From positions 92,163,501 through 92,227,500 of the forward strand of contig CM059584.1 of the NCBI GenBank assembly GCA_030407085.1: a DNA stretch of 64,000 bases, given 5' to 3'. Each line of letters starts with the position of its first letter. The stretch's first letter is position 1. Below the pieces are notes generated by a model. It was not told the DNA's origin. It did not search any database and saw nothing but the letters and a program-made list of their open reading frames with translations. Made by a program: the position numbers and the translations under genes. Positions 36,661-49,458 of the stretch are shown piece after piece. The stretch is from Trichopria drosophilae. Its lineage: Eukaryota > Arthropoda > Insecta > Hymenoptera > Diapriidae.

Positions 36661-38111
36661 CCCATTAACGCCGAGGTGATCAGAATTTTTACTAACTTTT
36701 CAACGTGTTTATTTATTATGTAATCGGACCAAAAAAATAAAGCAATACCTTTACTCCTATGCAAAATTTGATGCTCTTTCAGAATCTGAGCTCAGAATTT
36801 CAATTAGACAATGAGAAAACAAAATATGGCCGTTTTAAACGTGAAAAACGTGAAATTTTTCGAAAAAAAAAATTTTTCGCATTTTTTTTCACATTGATAC
36901 CGCAAAGGTATCGACTTTCTACTATGATGAGAGGTGATCATGGCACTCGAACATTAAGAGGAATTTTTTTCAGAAAAATTCATCGACGCGTTTTTGCAAA
37001 ATGGCGGCGGGAATGAAAAAATTTTATAAAAATCTTAATCTATTGTTTTTTTAAAAACTATAAAGTTTAGACAAAAATTTCTAAGAACAAAAATGTCTTA
37101 AAATTAGTCAAAGAACACTCTCAAATATTTTCAGAATTTTTGAGATAATTTTTGATTTTCGAAAATTTGAAAAAATCAAATTTTCGAAAAAATGTTTGAA
37201 AAAACTTGTGAGTGTTCCTTGACTAATTTTAAGATTTTTTTGTTCCCAAAAACTTTTTCGTAAAGTATAAAGAAAAACCTTTTTCTTGAATTGTACATAA
37301 AATTTTGTTTCTATCTACACGGAGAGACCCAACGTGTAATTTTCGTACCACCCCCTACATTTGATAAAGGTACTAGAGAGGTTGTACCCGAAACGTACCA
37401 AAGTGTGCACCGAAATCGTCCGAAGTTGTCTGACTATAGCACGGTGAATACGGGACTACGGGACGACGGGACGACTCTCTGTAATTGTCTCTGGGTAATG
37501 CTAAGAGTAGAAAAACCAATGTATATGCACAAAATCGGCAAGAAAGTAGTCAAGGAACACTTTCAAATTTTTTGAAAAATTTTTTCGAAAATTTGATTTT
37601 TAAAATTTGTTGAAAATCAAAAATTATCTCCAAAAATTCTGAAAAAAATTGGGAGTGTTCTTTGACTAATTTTAAGACATTTTTGTTCTTAGAAATTTTT
37701 GTCTAAACTTTATAGTTTTTAAAAAAACAATAGATTAAGATTTTTATAAAATTTTTTCATTCCCGCCGCCATTTTGCAAAAACGCGTCGATGAATTTTTC
37801 TGAAAAAAATTCCTCTTAATGTTCGAGTGCCATGATCACCTCTCATCATAGTAGAAAGTCGATACCTTTGCGGTATAATTGTGAAAAAAAATGCGAAAAA
37901 ATATTTTTTTCGAAAAATTTCACGTTTTTCACGTTTAAAACGGCCATATTTTTTTTCGCACTGTCTAATTGAAATTTTGAGCTCAGATTCTGAAAGCGCA
38001 TCAAATTTTGCATAGGAGTAAAGGTATTGCATTATTTTTTTGGTCCGATTACATAATAAATGAACACGTTGAAAAGTTAGTAAAAATTCTGATCACCTCG
38101 GCGTTAATGGG
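36661..38111. mobile_element. Fold-back piggyBac-type MITE in the second LTR element
   Basis: TTAA flanks both ends (36657-36660, 38112-38115). The element begins CCCATTAACGCCGAGG and ends with its inverse. The arms are about 600 bp each and nearly identical, with a central spacer near 37270-37500. The same short ORF of about 85-91 codons (GRFKREKREIFRKK) therefore appears once on each strand; coding function is doubtful. No transposase. Confidence 0.85.
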
Positions 38112-38115
38112 TTAA

Positions 38116-39981
38116 ATAAAAGTAATGGAAAATAGTAAGTTTTCAGAAACTTATAGTAAATCAAAATAGTAGCAACCATATGAACAGTAATACTAATAGT
38201 TCAATTCTAATATAAATATTATAATATTTATTCATGTTTTTTACTTCCTCAGATATTCCAATTTTTCCTTTACTTCGGTGTTCGACTTCACAGTGGCTTA
38301 GCAATAACTACCTGTTGTGTATTATTCATCCTTTATTTTCAGGCACTTAGAAACATTTATTTTTCAATTTAGGAAAAAAATCATAATATAATCAATATAA
38401 ATAGAAAAATTTAATCAATTTCTAATATAGTACACAAATTTTTAACATTCCGTTAAAACCTTTCCAAACTCTTTGACGAATATATTAAAAAAATATTCAA
38501 TACTTACACGAAGTTTAATATTTTTGACATTTTAGCAACATTTTTAACAACATTTTTGTTTTGATATTAAGAAAAAGTTCAATACATTATTAATAATTTT
38601 TATACAGATTTAAAACATTACTGGTTATTTTATTTATTAATCAAAAAGAAAACAGAATTATATCAGATATCTTTTGACAAAAAACCAACAATAATATTTT
38701 TCCGAAAAAAATACTTCTTTTTGAATTAGTATTACAATTGTGTTACACTTTCGATATCTTTTTTATCAATTTTATTGAAACAAAAAAAGGGGAGACAAAT
38801 TTATTAATTATTTAAATTTTTCCAATTTGGAACATTTTTTAGGCAATTTCCTTGAATGTAAAGGTGACTCTAAGCAATTTTTTTGAATGTAAAGTAACAT
38901 TTGTAAAATTAAATACATATTAACCTTAAAATTAACCTTATTTTATGTTAAGCTATAAACAATATTTTGTTTAGATTATATAATCCGTTCATTTTCACTT
39001 ACAGCTTATATTTAAATTACAGACGATTTTTAACATATTCTTTATTTTCGGTCCTGACAAATTTTTATGTTCAAACATCTTTTATAAACTTACAACATTT
39101 GTTAAACGAGTTTTTATTACAAAAAAAACTTTGAAGGTCTAAAAAAAATTAATTTATTTTTTTTTTAATTGTATCGTTAATCACGTTCAAGGTTATTTTT
39201 TGCGAATCTTACTAATTTCCAGCAATTTTGAATTTATAAATAGGTTTTAAAAAGTTATTATTATCTCAAAACAATTATTAAACACTATTTTTTTTTTGTG
39301 CATATTATTACATACTATCTTTTATTTGAATACTACTTTTAAAATAGATTTTTTAAACTATAAACCATTTTGTATTTATAAGTAGTCTTTTTCGTAAATA
39401 TAATTTCTTCCTAAACAATTTTTGGTTACAAATTCTTTTCAGAAAACAGTTTGCAAACAAAAAAAGCAATAAGTAAATAAATAGAATATAATTTTAATAA
39501 ATCATCAACGAATTCTCCTTATATTATTAATAATTTTCAGAATTTTCGACAATATTTAAACACATTTTAACAAAAACACGTTATTTTAAAGCAATTGTAA
39601 AAGTAATAAATTTTGATGGTAATAATCTTTTAATAAAATGTATCAACAATAAACAACAAAAAAGTCATTACGGAGGATCTATACGAATTATTACAAAAAT
39701 TTGTGTGAGTTTGTCAGAAATAAAACATAGTTATATACACAGTATATTAGCAGTAAAACAGAATTAATTATTCATAAGAAAAGTAAAGAAAATCATTAAT
39801 AAATAACATCAAAGTGCGTAGAAAAATCCGTAACAAAACAAATAAATAGTTATTCAAATGCGTAAGTTGCCTACAACTATACTTAATAAATACCAAGTTA
39901 TAAAAGCAATCAACGAAATGTATTTCTATATCCTGAATTGAAAGAATTCGAAACAAAATTACTAAGCTCCGACACTCCGAA
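38116..39981 (+). other. AT-rich internal region of the second LTR element
   Basis: Very AT-rich sequence with many poly-T and poly-A runs and no ORF longer than about 60 codons. It may be leader. Nothing else was recognised. Confidence 0.5.
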
Positions 39982-41599
39982 ATGAGAAAATGCACAAATT
40001 TCAAACCATGCAAACGCAAAATTTTTACGCAGTACCTTGGAACTATAATGAATGTCAACCACAAAATTATAAATATTTTCAAGTTCGAAATAAAAAAACA
40101 CACAGTTACAAAAAATTGGAACCTTGGAACTATCAACAAGATCAACGCCATACGCATAATTTCCGAACTTCGAATTTCGAAAATTTGCAAGCAGTATCAT
40201 GGAACTACGAAGAAAACCAACCGCAAAACAGAAAAAAAGTTCAACAGTTTAACTTAAAGTCGCGAAATTATTAGGATAGTCTCAAATACGACCAACCTAA
40301 CAATCGTCAAAATAATCGAATTCAATTTCAATGTGCAGAATTTTATCAATAAAGTTATATACAAAATAGATCAAGACAAATAAGAATCAAATGTACGCAT
40401 TGCAAACGTATAGGACATATCTGGCGAGAATGTAACAAATTTAAGGAAGAAATAATCTCCGAGGTAGTACACGAATTTAACAGTATAAAGCTATCAAGAC
40501 GGGAAAACGGGAAAATCACAGACGGAAATTTGGAACAAACTGAACATAAAAATCCTAAATATGTATAGAATTATGAAGAGGAAAATAAAACGAACCAGTA
40601 TTATAATACTAAAAACGAAACCAAAAACAATCGTAAAAATAAAACTGACAAAAATTATGAAAGCAAAAACGATACAGGCAATGAATTCGTAACCGAAAAC
40701 AATACTGACGACGATGATGAATTCGAGAATGATACTGATAATGAATATACCATAATTGAGAACGATACTGGTAATGATTACAAAACCAAAACGGACAAAA
40801 ATTCACAAACTGTTCAACAAAATTACACCCAATATAAATCAAACCGAAAAAGAATCTATTGTACACATTGCACAAATATAGGACATAACTGGCAACAATG
40901 CAAGAAATTTAGAGATGAGATAGCCTCAGAAATATTACAAGAATTTAACAGCCAAAACAAGCTAGAAAAAGAACATGACTGTGAATCAGGTAATGAAGAC
41001 CGTAATGATCATAAAATAGAGAGTATAACCGATGACGACCATGAAACCATGAACATGCCCAACGACAATTATAGTACTGAGAGCTACATCGACAATGATA
41101 ATAAAACGACGCACAAAATTAATATCAATTACGAAGATAGACACCACACTGCGAACGATGATGAAATAGAAAATAAAACCAACTATTATGAATTTGGGAA
41201 TGAAATCATTCATGATTCTGAATGTGCGAATATAATCGACAACACTTATTTAGCCAAGCACTACACCGACATCAGTCATGAAATTAAAAAGAAAACTAAC
41301 AAAGATTATAAAACTGAAAACTATGAAAACCTTCAAGCAGCAATGAAGAAAATTAAACCTTCCCAAAAATGGAAATCCCAAAATTACAATGCTGTACCTT
41401 GGAACTATGAAGATAACCATGAAAATCAAGAACAACAAAGAATATTCTGTGAAAAAGAATCTCCCTACGATTATCAACATTTTTACCTATATCGTAGCAA
41501 TAGACAAGTTTACGAAAATAAGAGTCAAGATCTCAAAACGGATATCTATCAAAACGAGTATGAAACCATCAAGGACAATGAACATGAAGCATATAACGA

Positions 41600-42360
41600 A
41601 TACAATGAATGCCATGAAAATAGTGAAAACAATGAAAATAATGAAAATAATAAAAACAATGAAAATGAAAAAAATGAAAATAATGAAAATAATAAAAACA
41701 ACGTACATAATAAATATATTCAAATTAATCAAAATAATCAAAATAATCAAAATAATCAAAATAATGAGAATTATGAAAACAATGAAAATACTGAAAATAA
41801 TGAAAATAATAAAAACAACGTACATAATAAGAATAATAAATATAATCAAAATAATAAAAATAATGAATATAATGAGAATTATGAAAATATTAAAACTAAC
41901 AAAAATAAAGAAAATACTGAAAATAAAGAAAATAATGAAAATAATAGAAACAATGAATATAATGAAAATAATGAAAATAAAGAAAATAATGAAAATAATG
42001 AAAATAATAGAAACAATGAATATAATGAAAATAATGAAAATAATAAAAATAATGAAAATATTGAAAATAATAAAAACAATGAAAATGAGAATAATGAAAA
42101 TAATGAGAATAATGAAAATAATGAAAATAATGAAAACAATGAAAACAATGAAAATGAGAATAATGAAAATAATGAAAACAATGAATATAATAAAAATAAT
42201 GAAAATAATGAAAATAATGAAACTAATGAAAATAATGAAAATAATAAAAACAATGAATATAATAAAAACAATGAATATAATAAAAATAATGAAAATAATG
42301 AAAATAATGAAAATAATGAAAATAACGAAAATAATAATGATGAGAATAATGAATATAATT
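41600..42360 (+). repeat. AAT/GAA-type coding microsatellite
   Basis: Units such as AATAATGAA repeat with small variations and encode Asn-Asn-Glu. All frames on both strands are open here, which explains several spurious long ORFs. Confidence 0.85.
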
Positions 42361-42363
42361 CTG

Positions 42364-42737
42364 ATCAAGACTTGATAGATAAGTCCTCTCGATCACCAAG
42401 ATTAAATAAAACAAAAAGGGATCAAGACTTGATAGATAAGTCCTCTCGATCACCAAGACTAAATAAAATAAAAAGGGATCAAGACTTGATAGATAAGTCC
42501 TCTCGATCACCAATATTGAAGAAAACAAAAAGGGATCAAGACTTGAAAGATAAGTCCTCTCGATCACCAAGATTAAATAAAATAAAAAGGGATCAAAACT
42601 TGATAGATAAGTCCTCTCGATCACCAATATTGAAGAAAACAAAAAGGGATCAAGACTTGAAAGATAAGTCCTCTCGATCACCAATATTAAATAAAACAAA
42701 AAGGGATCAAGACTTGAAAGATAAGTCCTCTCGATCT
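42364..42737 (+). repeat. 57 bp coding minisatellite, seven units
   Basis: Units start GATCAAGACTTGATAGATAA and encode 19 residues each. The last is partial. Unit variants alternate RLNK and ILKK endings, suggesting higher-order duplication. Confidence 0.88.
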
Positions 42738-43088
42738 AATACGATTTTTCAAATCACAAATTGCAATGGCAAAGATTTCGAACCTGCTGAAAATGAAAAC
42801 ACTCAAAGTATAAATACATATCTCACATCAAATGTCGAAAGAAACAATGAGTCATGTAACGAATACTCTGGGTTTTCCGAGAATTACTATAAAATAATGA
42901 ATATTAAATTTGTTTTAAATAAATCCGGTAAATGTCATGTCAAGGACAATGCCAAGAGTACAAATTCTACATTCCACAAGTCAATTCAGAATATTTCAAA
43001 CATAAGTTATCAATTAGGAAGAAAAGGATTTCAACGAATTCCATATGACAGAGGCAAATTTATTCAGAAATATCTCGTAGCTTTTTAA

Positions 43089-45256
43089 TTTGTTTTAATT
43101 TTTCTATATTTTTGCTAAAAATAATATTCAGAAATTACATTAAGCATAAAATGATTATAATTAAACATTACATGACATAATCCATAAGTAAAAACAAATT
43201 CACATATTATTATTAAAAGCACATGAAAGTGACAGCAAAACAAAAAGAAACGAAATTGAAATTATTATTACTGATAATAGTTGAACATGTTATCAGAAAC
43301 CAACGAAATCGAACTCACAAGCAAAGTAAATAATTATTACAATTAGAATCGTCAAAATAAAAAAGGGTCGGAAATAATTAAAAATATTATAAATGAAATT
43401 GAAACTATAATTTAAATCATTCATATAATGAAAAATAAATTTAAAAATCTTATTAAAAAAAATATTATTCAGATTTTCCGATACGTTTTAGATATGAATA
43501 TGAATTCAAACCTTAAAATAAAATTTTTAGATAGACGAAATATGTTACAAATCTTTTGACAAAATTGAACAAACCACATCATGATTATCTTAAGTCTAGT
43601 TTATATGAAGCACTATCACTTACGTTAAAACATATAATATAAATAATAATGCACCTTTGCATATACAAATATACATGTGTAATCCCGTTATCTAATCAGA
43701 GAAATGTGGAAACATGCATATATGTATATGAATATTTCTTTTTTCACGACCAACATTTACACACGGAGCAAGATAAAAATAAAAATTATTTTCTCTTCTC
43801 GAACTTTATATCTCTTTAATAATTTTCTTTTCATTCCTAACAACCATTTTCAAGAGGCTGGAATAACGCTTAAAACAACTTTTTTTTATTAATAATTTTT
43901 CAATTCTTTTCTGTTTCCTAGACACTATTAAGTTTTCTCATAAATCCAACAAGCTAAAAGTAATATCAAATGAAACAATATTATTCAACCAGCATGTATA
44001 CATTACAAACAATTAACAAAACTAATGAATACTAACCTTCACGATTAGCAATAGAATTAAAATGAAACAATACGAATAGACAATAAAGTAAAATATAATA
44101 ATGCACGAACTTCTCCAGTGAAAAAAAAAATAACAAAAAGAATTGCGAATTGCATTACTGCATGATCAAAGTAATCGACACAAAATGAGGACAAATGTGA
44201 AAAATACGAAAATGTTAATTTTAAATGATTACAATGAATCAAATAAAAGAAAATAAATTGAATCTCAGAAAAGAACTAACCTCGTTTAAGTTAGGCTTGC
44301 CACAAATTGGTGGAGAACGAGAGTTACGAAACAAAATGGGATCAGTGAAAACTGTTAGAGTTAATGTTATCTCGCCGTTAAGTTAGGCTTGCCACGATTT
44401 GGTGGAGAGCGAGGTATCACTGACTTAGCAAAGATTAATATTTTGGTATTCGTTTCATTTGAACCTCATTGAATATTACGATATTGCAATTGCCAACAAA
44501 ATAATAAAAATATTCTTTTAATAAAAACAACAACTGTAGTAAACAGTAATAACTTTCCTAAAACTAACAATTATACTAACCAAAATCTATCATTCACAAA
44601 AATTTTTAGACGGAAATATACGAAAATATATATATTTTTCTCACAACTTATCAACAGATGCGAAAAGAATGATCAAAGTACCCTATAACTTTATGTGATC
44701 GAATATATCAGTACCATCAATACATCGCTAGAACTTAAAACTTTTATACATTGAAATAAATTGTTATCAAATTACTAAACGTTATGAATCGAAATTAACA
44801 TATACACTGTTTATTTGCTACTGTTATTAATGAAATTAAGAAACAATACCGTTCACATATCGCGACAAATTGTACTCGAAATATATTATTACCGCAAATA
44901 TGTAATATTATTATGTAAACACATACTGTATCATTCTACAACAATTTAACAGATTTCTGAACAAGATAAAACTCAATGTAACTCAACGCCAAAATGTAAT
45001 ACCCTCGAATGCGAATGTATACTACTTACAATAACATTGTACCAAAAAAGTTCATAACTACCAACATATTGGAATACAAAATGCAGATGTATGTAACGTC
45101 GCAATAATGGACCAAGTCATAGCGATTGTAACACTGCGAATCTTCATGCGTTTTAGATCAAATGTATTAGGGCCACAGATATATAGAAAGCATTAATGAA
45201 CAATATTCGCAAACTATCTACTTCTTCTACTAAAGTTGGAGGACCAACTTTTAACT
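43089..45256 (+). other. 3' untranslated region of the second LTR element
   Basis: About 2.2 kb, AT-rich, no convincing ORF. It contains a direct repeat, AAGTTAGGCTTGCCAC...TTTGGTGGAGAGCGAG-like, at 44288-44321 and 44380-44413. Each unit is bounded by CTCG and CGAG and could fold into a hairpin. Confidence 0.55.
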
Positions 45257-45267
45257 AAGAGGGGGGG
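45257..45267 (+). promoter_or_regulatory. Polypurine tract of the second LTR element
   Basis: AAGAGGGGGGG lies against the TGTTACG start of the 3' LTR. Confidence 0.8.
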
Positions 45268-46980
45268 TGTTACGTCCTACGTAACTGACTTAGATTAGCT
45301 ATTTTCGAATTGTCGTAATTGCAGATTGCGCGTATTGTAAACCAGCATCAATGAACATTCTTTATTATCTAGCACTTAACGTATGACGCACAAACACGTT
45401 TTTATTTTTCAATTTCACCAATCTCTTATGTTTGATTTGATTATTCGAAACGAGAACAACAAGGCGTTTGTCCATAACTCTTAGGGCCACGCCACCGAAC
45501 ATTTCGACACCGATCTTTCCCAGTTTCTAAAATTTCCACGAAGTGCTTCTTATTATCAGACAAAGTAAACATCTGTTTTTTCATTCGTATCCGCGTCGGA
45601 CTCATCAGAAAGAATCCAATTCTCACGTGCACCTTATCACATTCTAAACTGTGAACCTTCACATCCACGCCCACTCCCAAAATACCAGCGAGTATTTCAT
45701 CATCGATTCAACTGCTACAATTTCCACGTGGGACAATATCTACACACCAATACATAAAGAGATAAAAAATAATATGATCTCTCTCGAACAGTCCACCCAG
45801 TTCTCCTTCAGCAGCGGTGTCGGATAGACCCCGACAAAATTTGGATAGTGTGTGTTCTTCCAGAAGTGGTATCGGATAGACCCCGACTAAGTTCCGACAA
45901 TCGCGACTCGACCCGACGTCATTGGACTGATGGTCAACGAATTCTCATAAGGAACGACATCGCGAAGTCAACACAGAGCAGTCAGAAGTGCTCGGGAAGC
46001 GTCATCGGTCATCGGACATGGTAAGCAATCCGCTTTATATATCAAAAATATTCCTTAATTAACTTTCCTTAATTAACATTCCTTAATCCCCCCCCCCCCC
46101 CCAGGAGGCGATAATTAACCGTAAAAGCCTCATTTTTATTTTTATATTTTGTTATTTTTATTGAGACGAATGTGTTGATTACCTTTTAATGTTTTTCTCT
46201 TTATTTTAAATAAAAGGAACAACACCTTAGGGAAAATATTTTTGTTATTAGTGATACTAGTGACTCGTTTCGGCGTCGTTCTTTGAACGAAGAGCCGATC
46301 GAGCCACAAGCATCAATAGGGACTGTTAGGTTTCAATCCAGTAATATTACTATGTTTTATTATTTTATTCTTTCGCTTGTAATATACAGCCAGAAAACCC
46401 AATATGTATTTTCCTCAAATTATTAACTATTAACAATATCTAATACATTAAATACTCGGGAATATTTAGTTTCTTGAAAACGCGAATTAAAAATCAAATA
46501 TGTAATTTATTTAAAAGTACATGTAAAATTTCAACTTTTAATTTTCATTTATCGATATATTACTTTTTATTTTAATAAGTTTTGTAATTCTTTAAATTGT
46601 TTTTGTTTAAACAAATAGTTATTCTTATCTAAACTACAAATTTATAATACTCATAATTTATAATATAATATTTTTTTTCTGATTCCAGGAAAAATACACA
46701 AAGAAGTTGGACACCGGAGAATCCTCGAAATTATCGCATCCCTAATTCCTTCCAACCCTTCCTTATTTTTATATTTCTAAATAAATGAAATTGTTTACTT
46801 TGAGTTTGAATTTTATTTAAATCCAACCTTTATTCTTGTTCTTTTGTATTAGCAGCAGCCCCCACAAAATTTCGAACTCAGAATCGACTCTTCCAGTCGA
46901 TTCCGTCTTTTCGTGGTTGTGTTGAGGTGAAGGTATTTGCAAACATTTCATTGCAAAACGCTTCCCCACCGGCCATAACA
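45268..46980 (+). repeat. 3' LTR of the second retrotransposon
   Basis: A 1713 bp copy of the 5' LTR with about 18 substitutions by eye and a C-run longer by two bases. CGTG follows. Confidence 0.92.
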
Positions 46981-47525
46981 CGTGTATAAAACAATGACAC
47001 ATACGGACGGATATACTTACAAGATCACGGACACAAATTTTACTTCAACCCAGACCACAGGTCTGGTCTTTATTGTATTATTTGGCATCCTTAGGGTTTG
47101 AAACGTCATCATTTCAAGAAAAACTGTAGGGTCATTTTTTGACCGAGGTGACCACATAAAATATTTCGTCCAGACCTATGGTCTTCAGATTCGTAATCAG
47201 CGACCCAAAAAAACCCCATTAGTGTACAATTATGTGACAAATTAATTGGATATAATTTATATTTCAGATAAGCTTCGTTATAATTATTCAGCCCTTTGTA
47301 GTTTTAATCAAGTAAAACAGTTGAAAGGTATTCTAGGTTATGTACTATTACGGCCTTAAGTAAAAGTTGAAAAATCTAATTTTCAACGAAATTTTGATGC
47401 AATAAAAAAACCCGAGCCCCTATTCCCTACTCTCCCCTACAAATGACATCATAAACTAACATAAAACTATAACTAATAAGTAGCATCATCGCGACTTTTC
47501 TGTACTTTCAGCAGTTTTCTAATAC

Positions 47526-48074
47526 CTGTGTTCGATGCGGTCGTGTCAAAAGACATTCCTATTACTCGATCTGCTAGGTTCCACTGGTGTAGAAGGTCAA
47601 GAACAGCGGCAGCCTGTTGTTCCCCCGTACTTCTTTGTAAAGTTGCAACACCAAGAAGTTGTTCGGTATCAATTCCTGATATTAAAATTGGAAGCTTGTC
47701 AACATTACCATTCGATCGAGTTATGCCAGGAAGCATCTTTCCATCCCAGTGTATTATTAACCATTCTTTTGCCTCAAAATTATTTTTTAGGTTTGCTGCG
47801 AATTCCAAACGTATAACTTGTCGGTCACGTTGTATTTGTGAACGACTGATCTTTACATCATCTATGTCGTTTCCTAAAGCCACAACACACGAGGACAAAA
47901 TGTATGCCGCATTTCTGTCGCTCACTTTAGCTCTATCTAAGGCTGCAACCACATTAGGAGTAAGTATTGTTAATTTCCTCTTTTTTTCAGGTATAACTTC
48001 CTCCTGAACGGGTCCTTCATGATTTTTCACATCATCCCGAATTCTCAGATTGTAGCTATCATTGCTACAAGAAT
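47526..48074 (-). CDS. Exon 2 of the transposase-like gene (residues 134-317)
   Basis: The acceptor TTTTGCAG precedes 48074 and restores the Asp codon split with exon 1. The donor ACACAG|GTATTA follows 47526, ending in phase 1 inside a Gly codon. The exon carries a basic patch (KKRK, residues 164-167), the segment LTPNVVAALDRAK, then WLIIHWDGK with D244, QLLGV, and FDTTASNTG with D310. The two aspartates stand where hAT-like RNase H folds have their first two catalytic acids. No stop or frameshift is present. The next exon lies about 44.6 kb away, beyond the inserted elements. Confidence 0.8.
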
Positions 48075-48123
48075 CTGCAAAATATAAAAGCAAAAATACG
48101 CTTTTAATCATAACGTTGTATTA

Positions 48124-48794
48124 CATAGGGCCACAAAATAAAGGGGTGGTCCAGACGAGAGAACTACACTAGTTGATACTTATGGATTCTTCGGTGCTGA
48201 AAACGAATCCGATCTCCAAATTTGCCTATCACGTCAGGATTTTGTATAATATAGGGTTAAATAGGCAAAAAATACCGTTTTTCTCAATATTTACGGCTAA
48301 TTTCCGGTAACCACACATTTTATTTCAGAAATCCTTCAGAGGAATTAAAAAGTATGAGAAAAGACCTTTTCAATGCATTTTTGAAATTGTCCCTATGATT
48401 TTTTTTGGAAGAGTTATGATGGTTTAAAGTTGAGCTCTGAGCTATAGAACAGTATGTAAACCGGACGCTCAGAGCGCAATTTCAAACCATCATAACTCTC
48501 CCAAAAAAAAATCATAGGGACAATTTCAAAAATGCATTTGAAAAGTCTTTTCTTATACTTTTCAATGCCTATGAAGGATTTCTGAAATAAAATTTTTGGT
48601 TACCGGAAATTAGCCGTAAATATTGAGAAAAACGGTATTTTTTTGCCTATTTAACCCTACATTACCTACATTATACAAAATCCTGACGTGATAGGCAAAT
48701 TTGGAGATCGGATTCGTTTTCAGCATCGAAAAATCAATCAGTATCAACTAGTGTAGTTCTCAAACTGGACCCCCCTTTATTTTGTGGCCCTGTG
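48124..48794. mobile_element. Fold-back MITE in intron 1 (TTA duplication)
   Basis: The arms (48124-48430 and 48470-48794) are inverted copies. The ends read CATAGGGCCACAAAATAAAG and the inverse of CACAGGGCCACAAAATAAAG. TTA on both sides (48121-48123, 48795-48797) and the GGGCC terminus suggest PIF/Harbinger, but a TA or longer target is also possible. The arms carry AAAACGGTATTTTTTGCC-like and CATAACTCT blocks. No ORF. Confidence 0.65.
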
Positions 48795-48797
48795 TTA

Positions 48798-49458
48798 TCA
48801 ATTTAAAATGAATTATTAAAATTTTAATCGACGTTGTGGATCTCATTGAATTTCCGAAATAATATTTTGCTCTGAGAATTTAAAAAAGATGCTTTGCTGC
48901 TAATGATTGTCAGTTCCACTAAAAACAATATATTAAACTACTTTCGATTTTACTGGGTGTTGTTTAGTGTTTTATAATTTTAAGTAGTTTTTTTGCTAAA
49001 ATATTTAAAAAACACGCTTTTCAGAAATATTTTTTCCGTTTTTTACAAAATTCGTTGTCAAAACGCATTTCCATTGGCTTAAAATGTATTACAACTGGTC
49101 ACTAGATATGTCCTCTAAAGAAAATCGTCATTCCAAAATTTCTTATTTATTAATAGCGGATCATCGTTTGTTTCGCTGGGGGTTCGCCCCTAGCCAGGGG
49201 GCTTGACTCCGAAAACCCCCGTGATTCCCGATGCCATGCATCGCGTTGCCAGACGTCCCCATGCCGATGTCTCAAGTTTTTTTTATTCCGGCGCTCTATG
49301 CATTTTGAATTAGGCAATATTTACCAAAGATTAGGATTCAGCGGCCTCGAAAACTCCCATGTATGTAATTTCACCTGCATTTAACGACTTTTTGAATTTT
49401 TGTATTTTTTTTGTCTCTTTTGACTTAATCCGCATTCTCAATTTGGTTACAACACTTA
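48798..49458. other. Intron 1 sequence, no gene seen
   Basis: AT-rich intron except for a GC-richer patch at about 49175-49260 with GCTGGGGGTTCGCCCC, which can pair with the nearby CCAGGGGGC. The origin of the patch is unknown. Confidence 0.5.

Larger units (their letters stand above)
39990..43088 (+). pseudogene. Gag-like ORF with two zinc knuckles and low-complexity repeats
   Basis: One frame runs from about 39990 to TAA at 43086, stopped at 40272, near 40350 and near 40566. Its last open part (41049-43088) is 679 codons. PWNY/SWNY motifs occur four times (for example AVPWNY). Two CCHC knuckles follow: CTHCKRIGHIWREC (from 40392) and CTHCTNIGHNWQQC (from about 40860). Then comes a long Asn/Glu tract of N-N-E units (about 41600-42360) and seven 19-residue repeats of DQDLIDKSSRSPRLNKTKR type. 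The knuckles suggest a nucleic-acid-binding Gag; capsid homology was not recognised. It is the only ORF of the element, so it may be all this non-autonomous family encodes. Confidence 0.65.
34621..46980 (+). mobile_element. Second LTR retrotransposon, 12.4 kb, pol-less
   Basis: LTRs of 1714 and 1713 bp (TGTTACGTCC...GGCCATAACA) enclose an internal region with a primer-site repeat, a nested TTAA element, a decayed zinc-knuckle ORF and a polypurine tract. The CGTG duplication (34617-34620, 46981-46984) confirms insertion as a unit. No protease, RT or integrase was found, so it must depend on another element's enzymes. The superfamily cannot be set without pol. About 18 substitutions between the LTRs by eye suggest it is older than the Gypsy element. 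It is antisense to the host gene. Confidence 0.88.
34451..47437. mobile_element. Small TA-flanked DNA element split by the second LTR retrotransposon
   Basis: The left end GGGGAGAGTGGGTTATAG and right end (inverse) GGGGAGAGTAGGGAATAG match as terminal inverted repeats, with TA outside each (34449-34450, 47438-47439). Without the LTR element between 34621 and 46984 it is about 620 bp. It lies about 18 bp from the first LTR element and about 90 bp from the exon 2 donor. The right half holds a copy of the CTTCAGATTCGTAATCAGCG motif that also forms the minisatellite at 53.4-55.1 kb. No transposase is present. Confidence 0.6.

Noticed and set aside
37319..37330. CACGGAGAGACC in the loop of the fold-back element as an end of the CACGGAG family
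   Set aside because: No matching inverse end or duplication lies nearby.
37757..38032. Small protein gene GRFKREKREIFRKK in the TTAA element
   Set aside because: Present on both arms only because the element is palindromic. No known domain.
41487..42368. Minus-strand 293-codon ORF rich in Ile/Phe and a plus-strand Met/Ile-rich ORF
   Set aside because: Both are frame shadows of the AAT/GAA coding microsatellite.
47528..48007. Plus-strand 159-codon ORF opposite exon 2
   Set aside because: It is the antisense shadow of a conserved coding exon.
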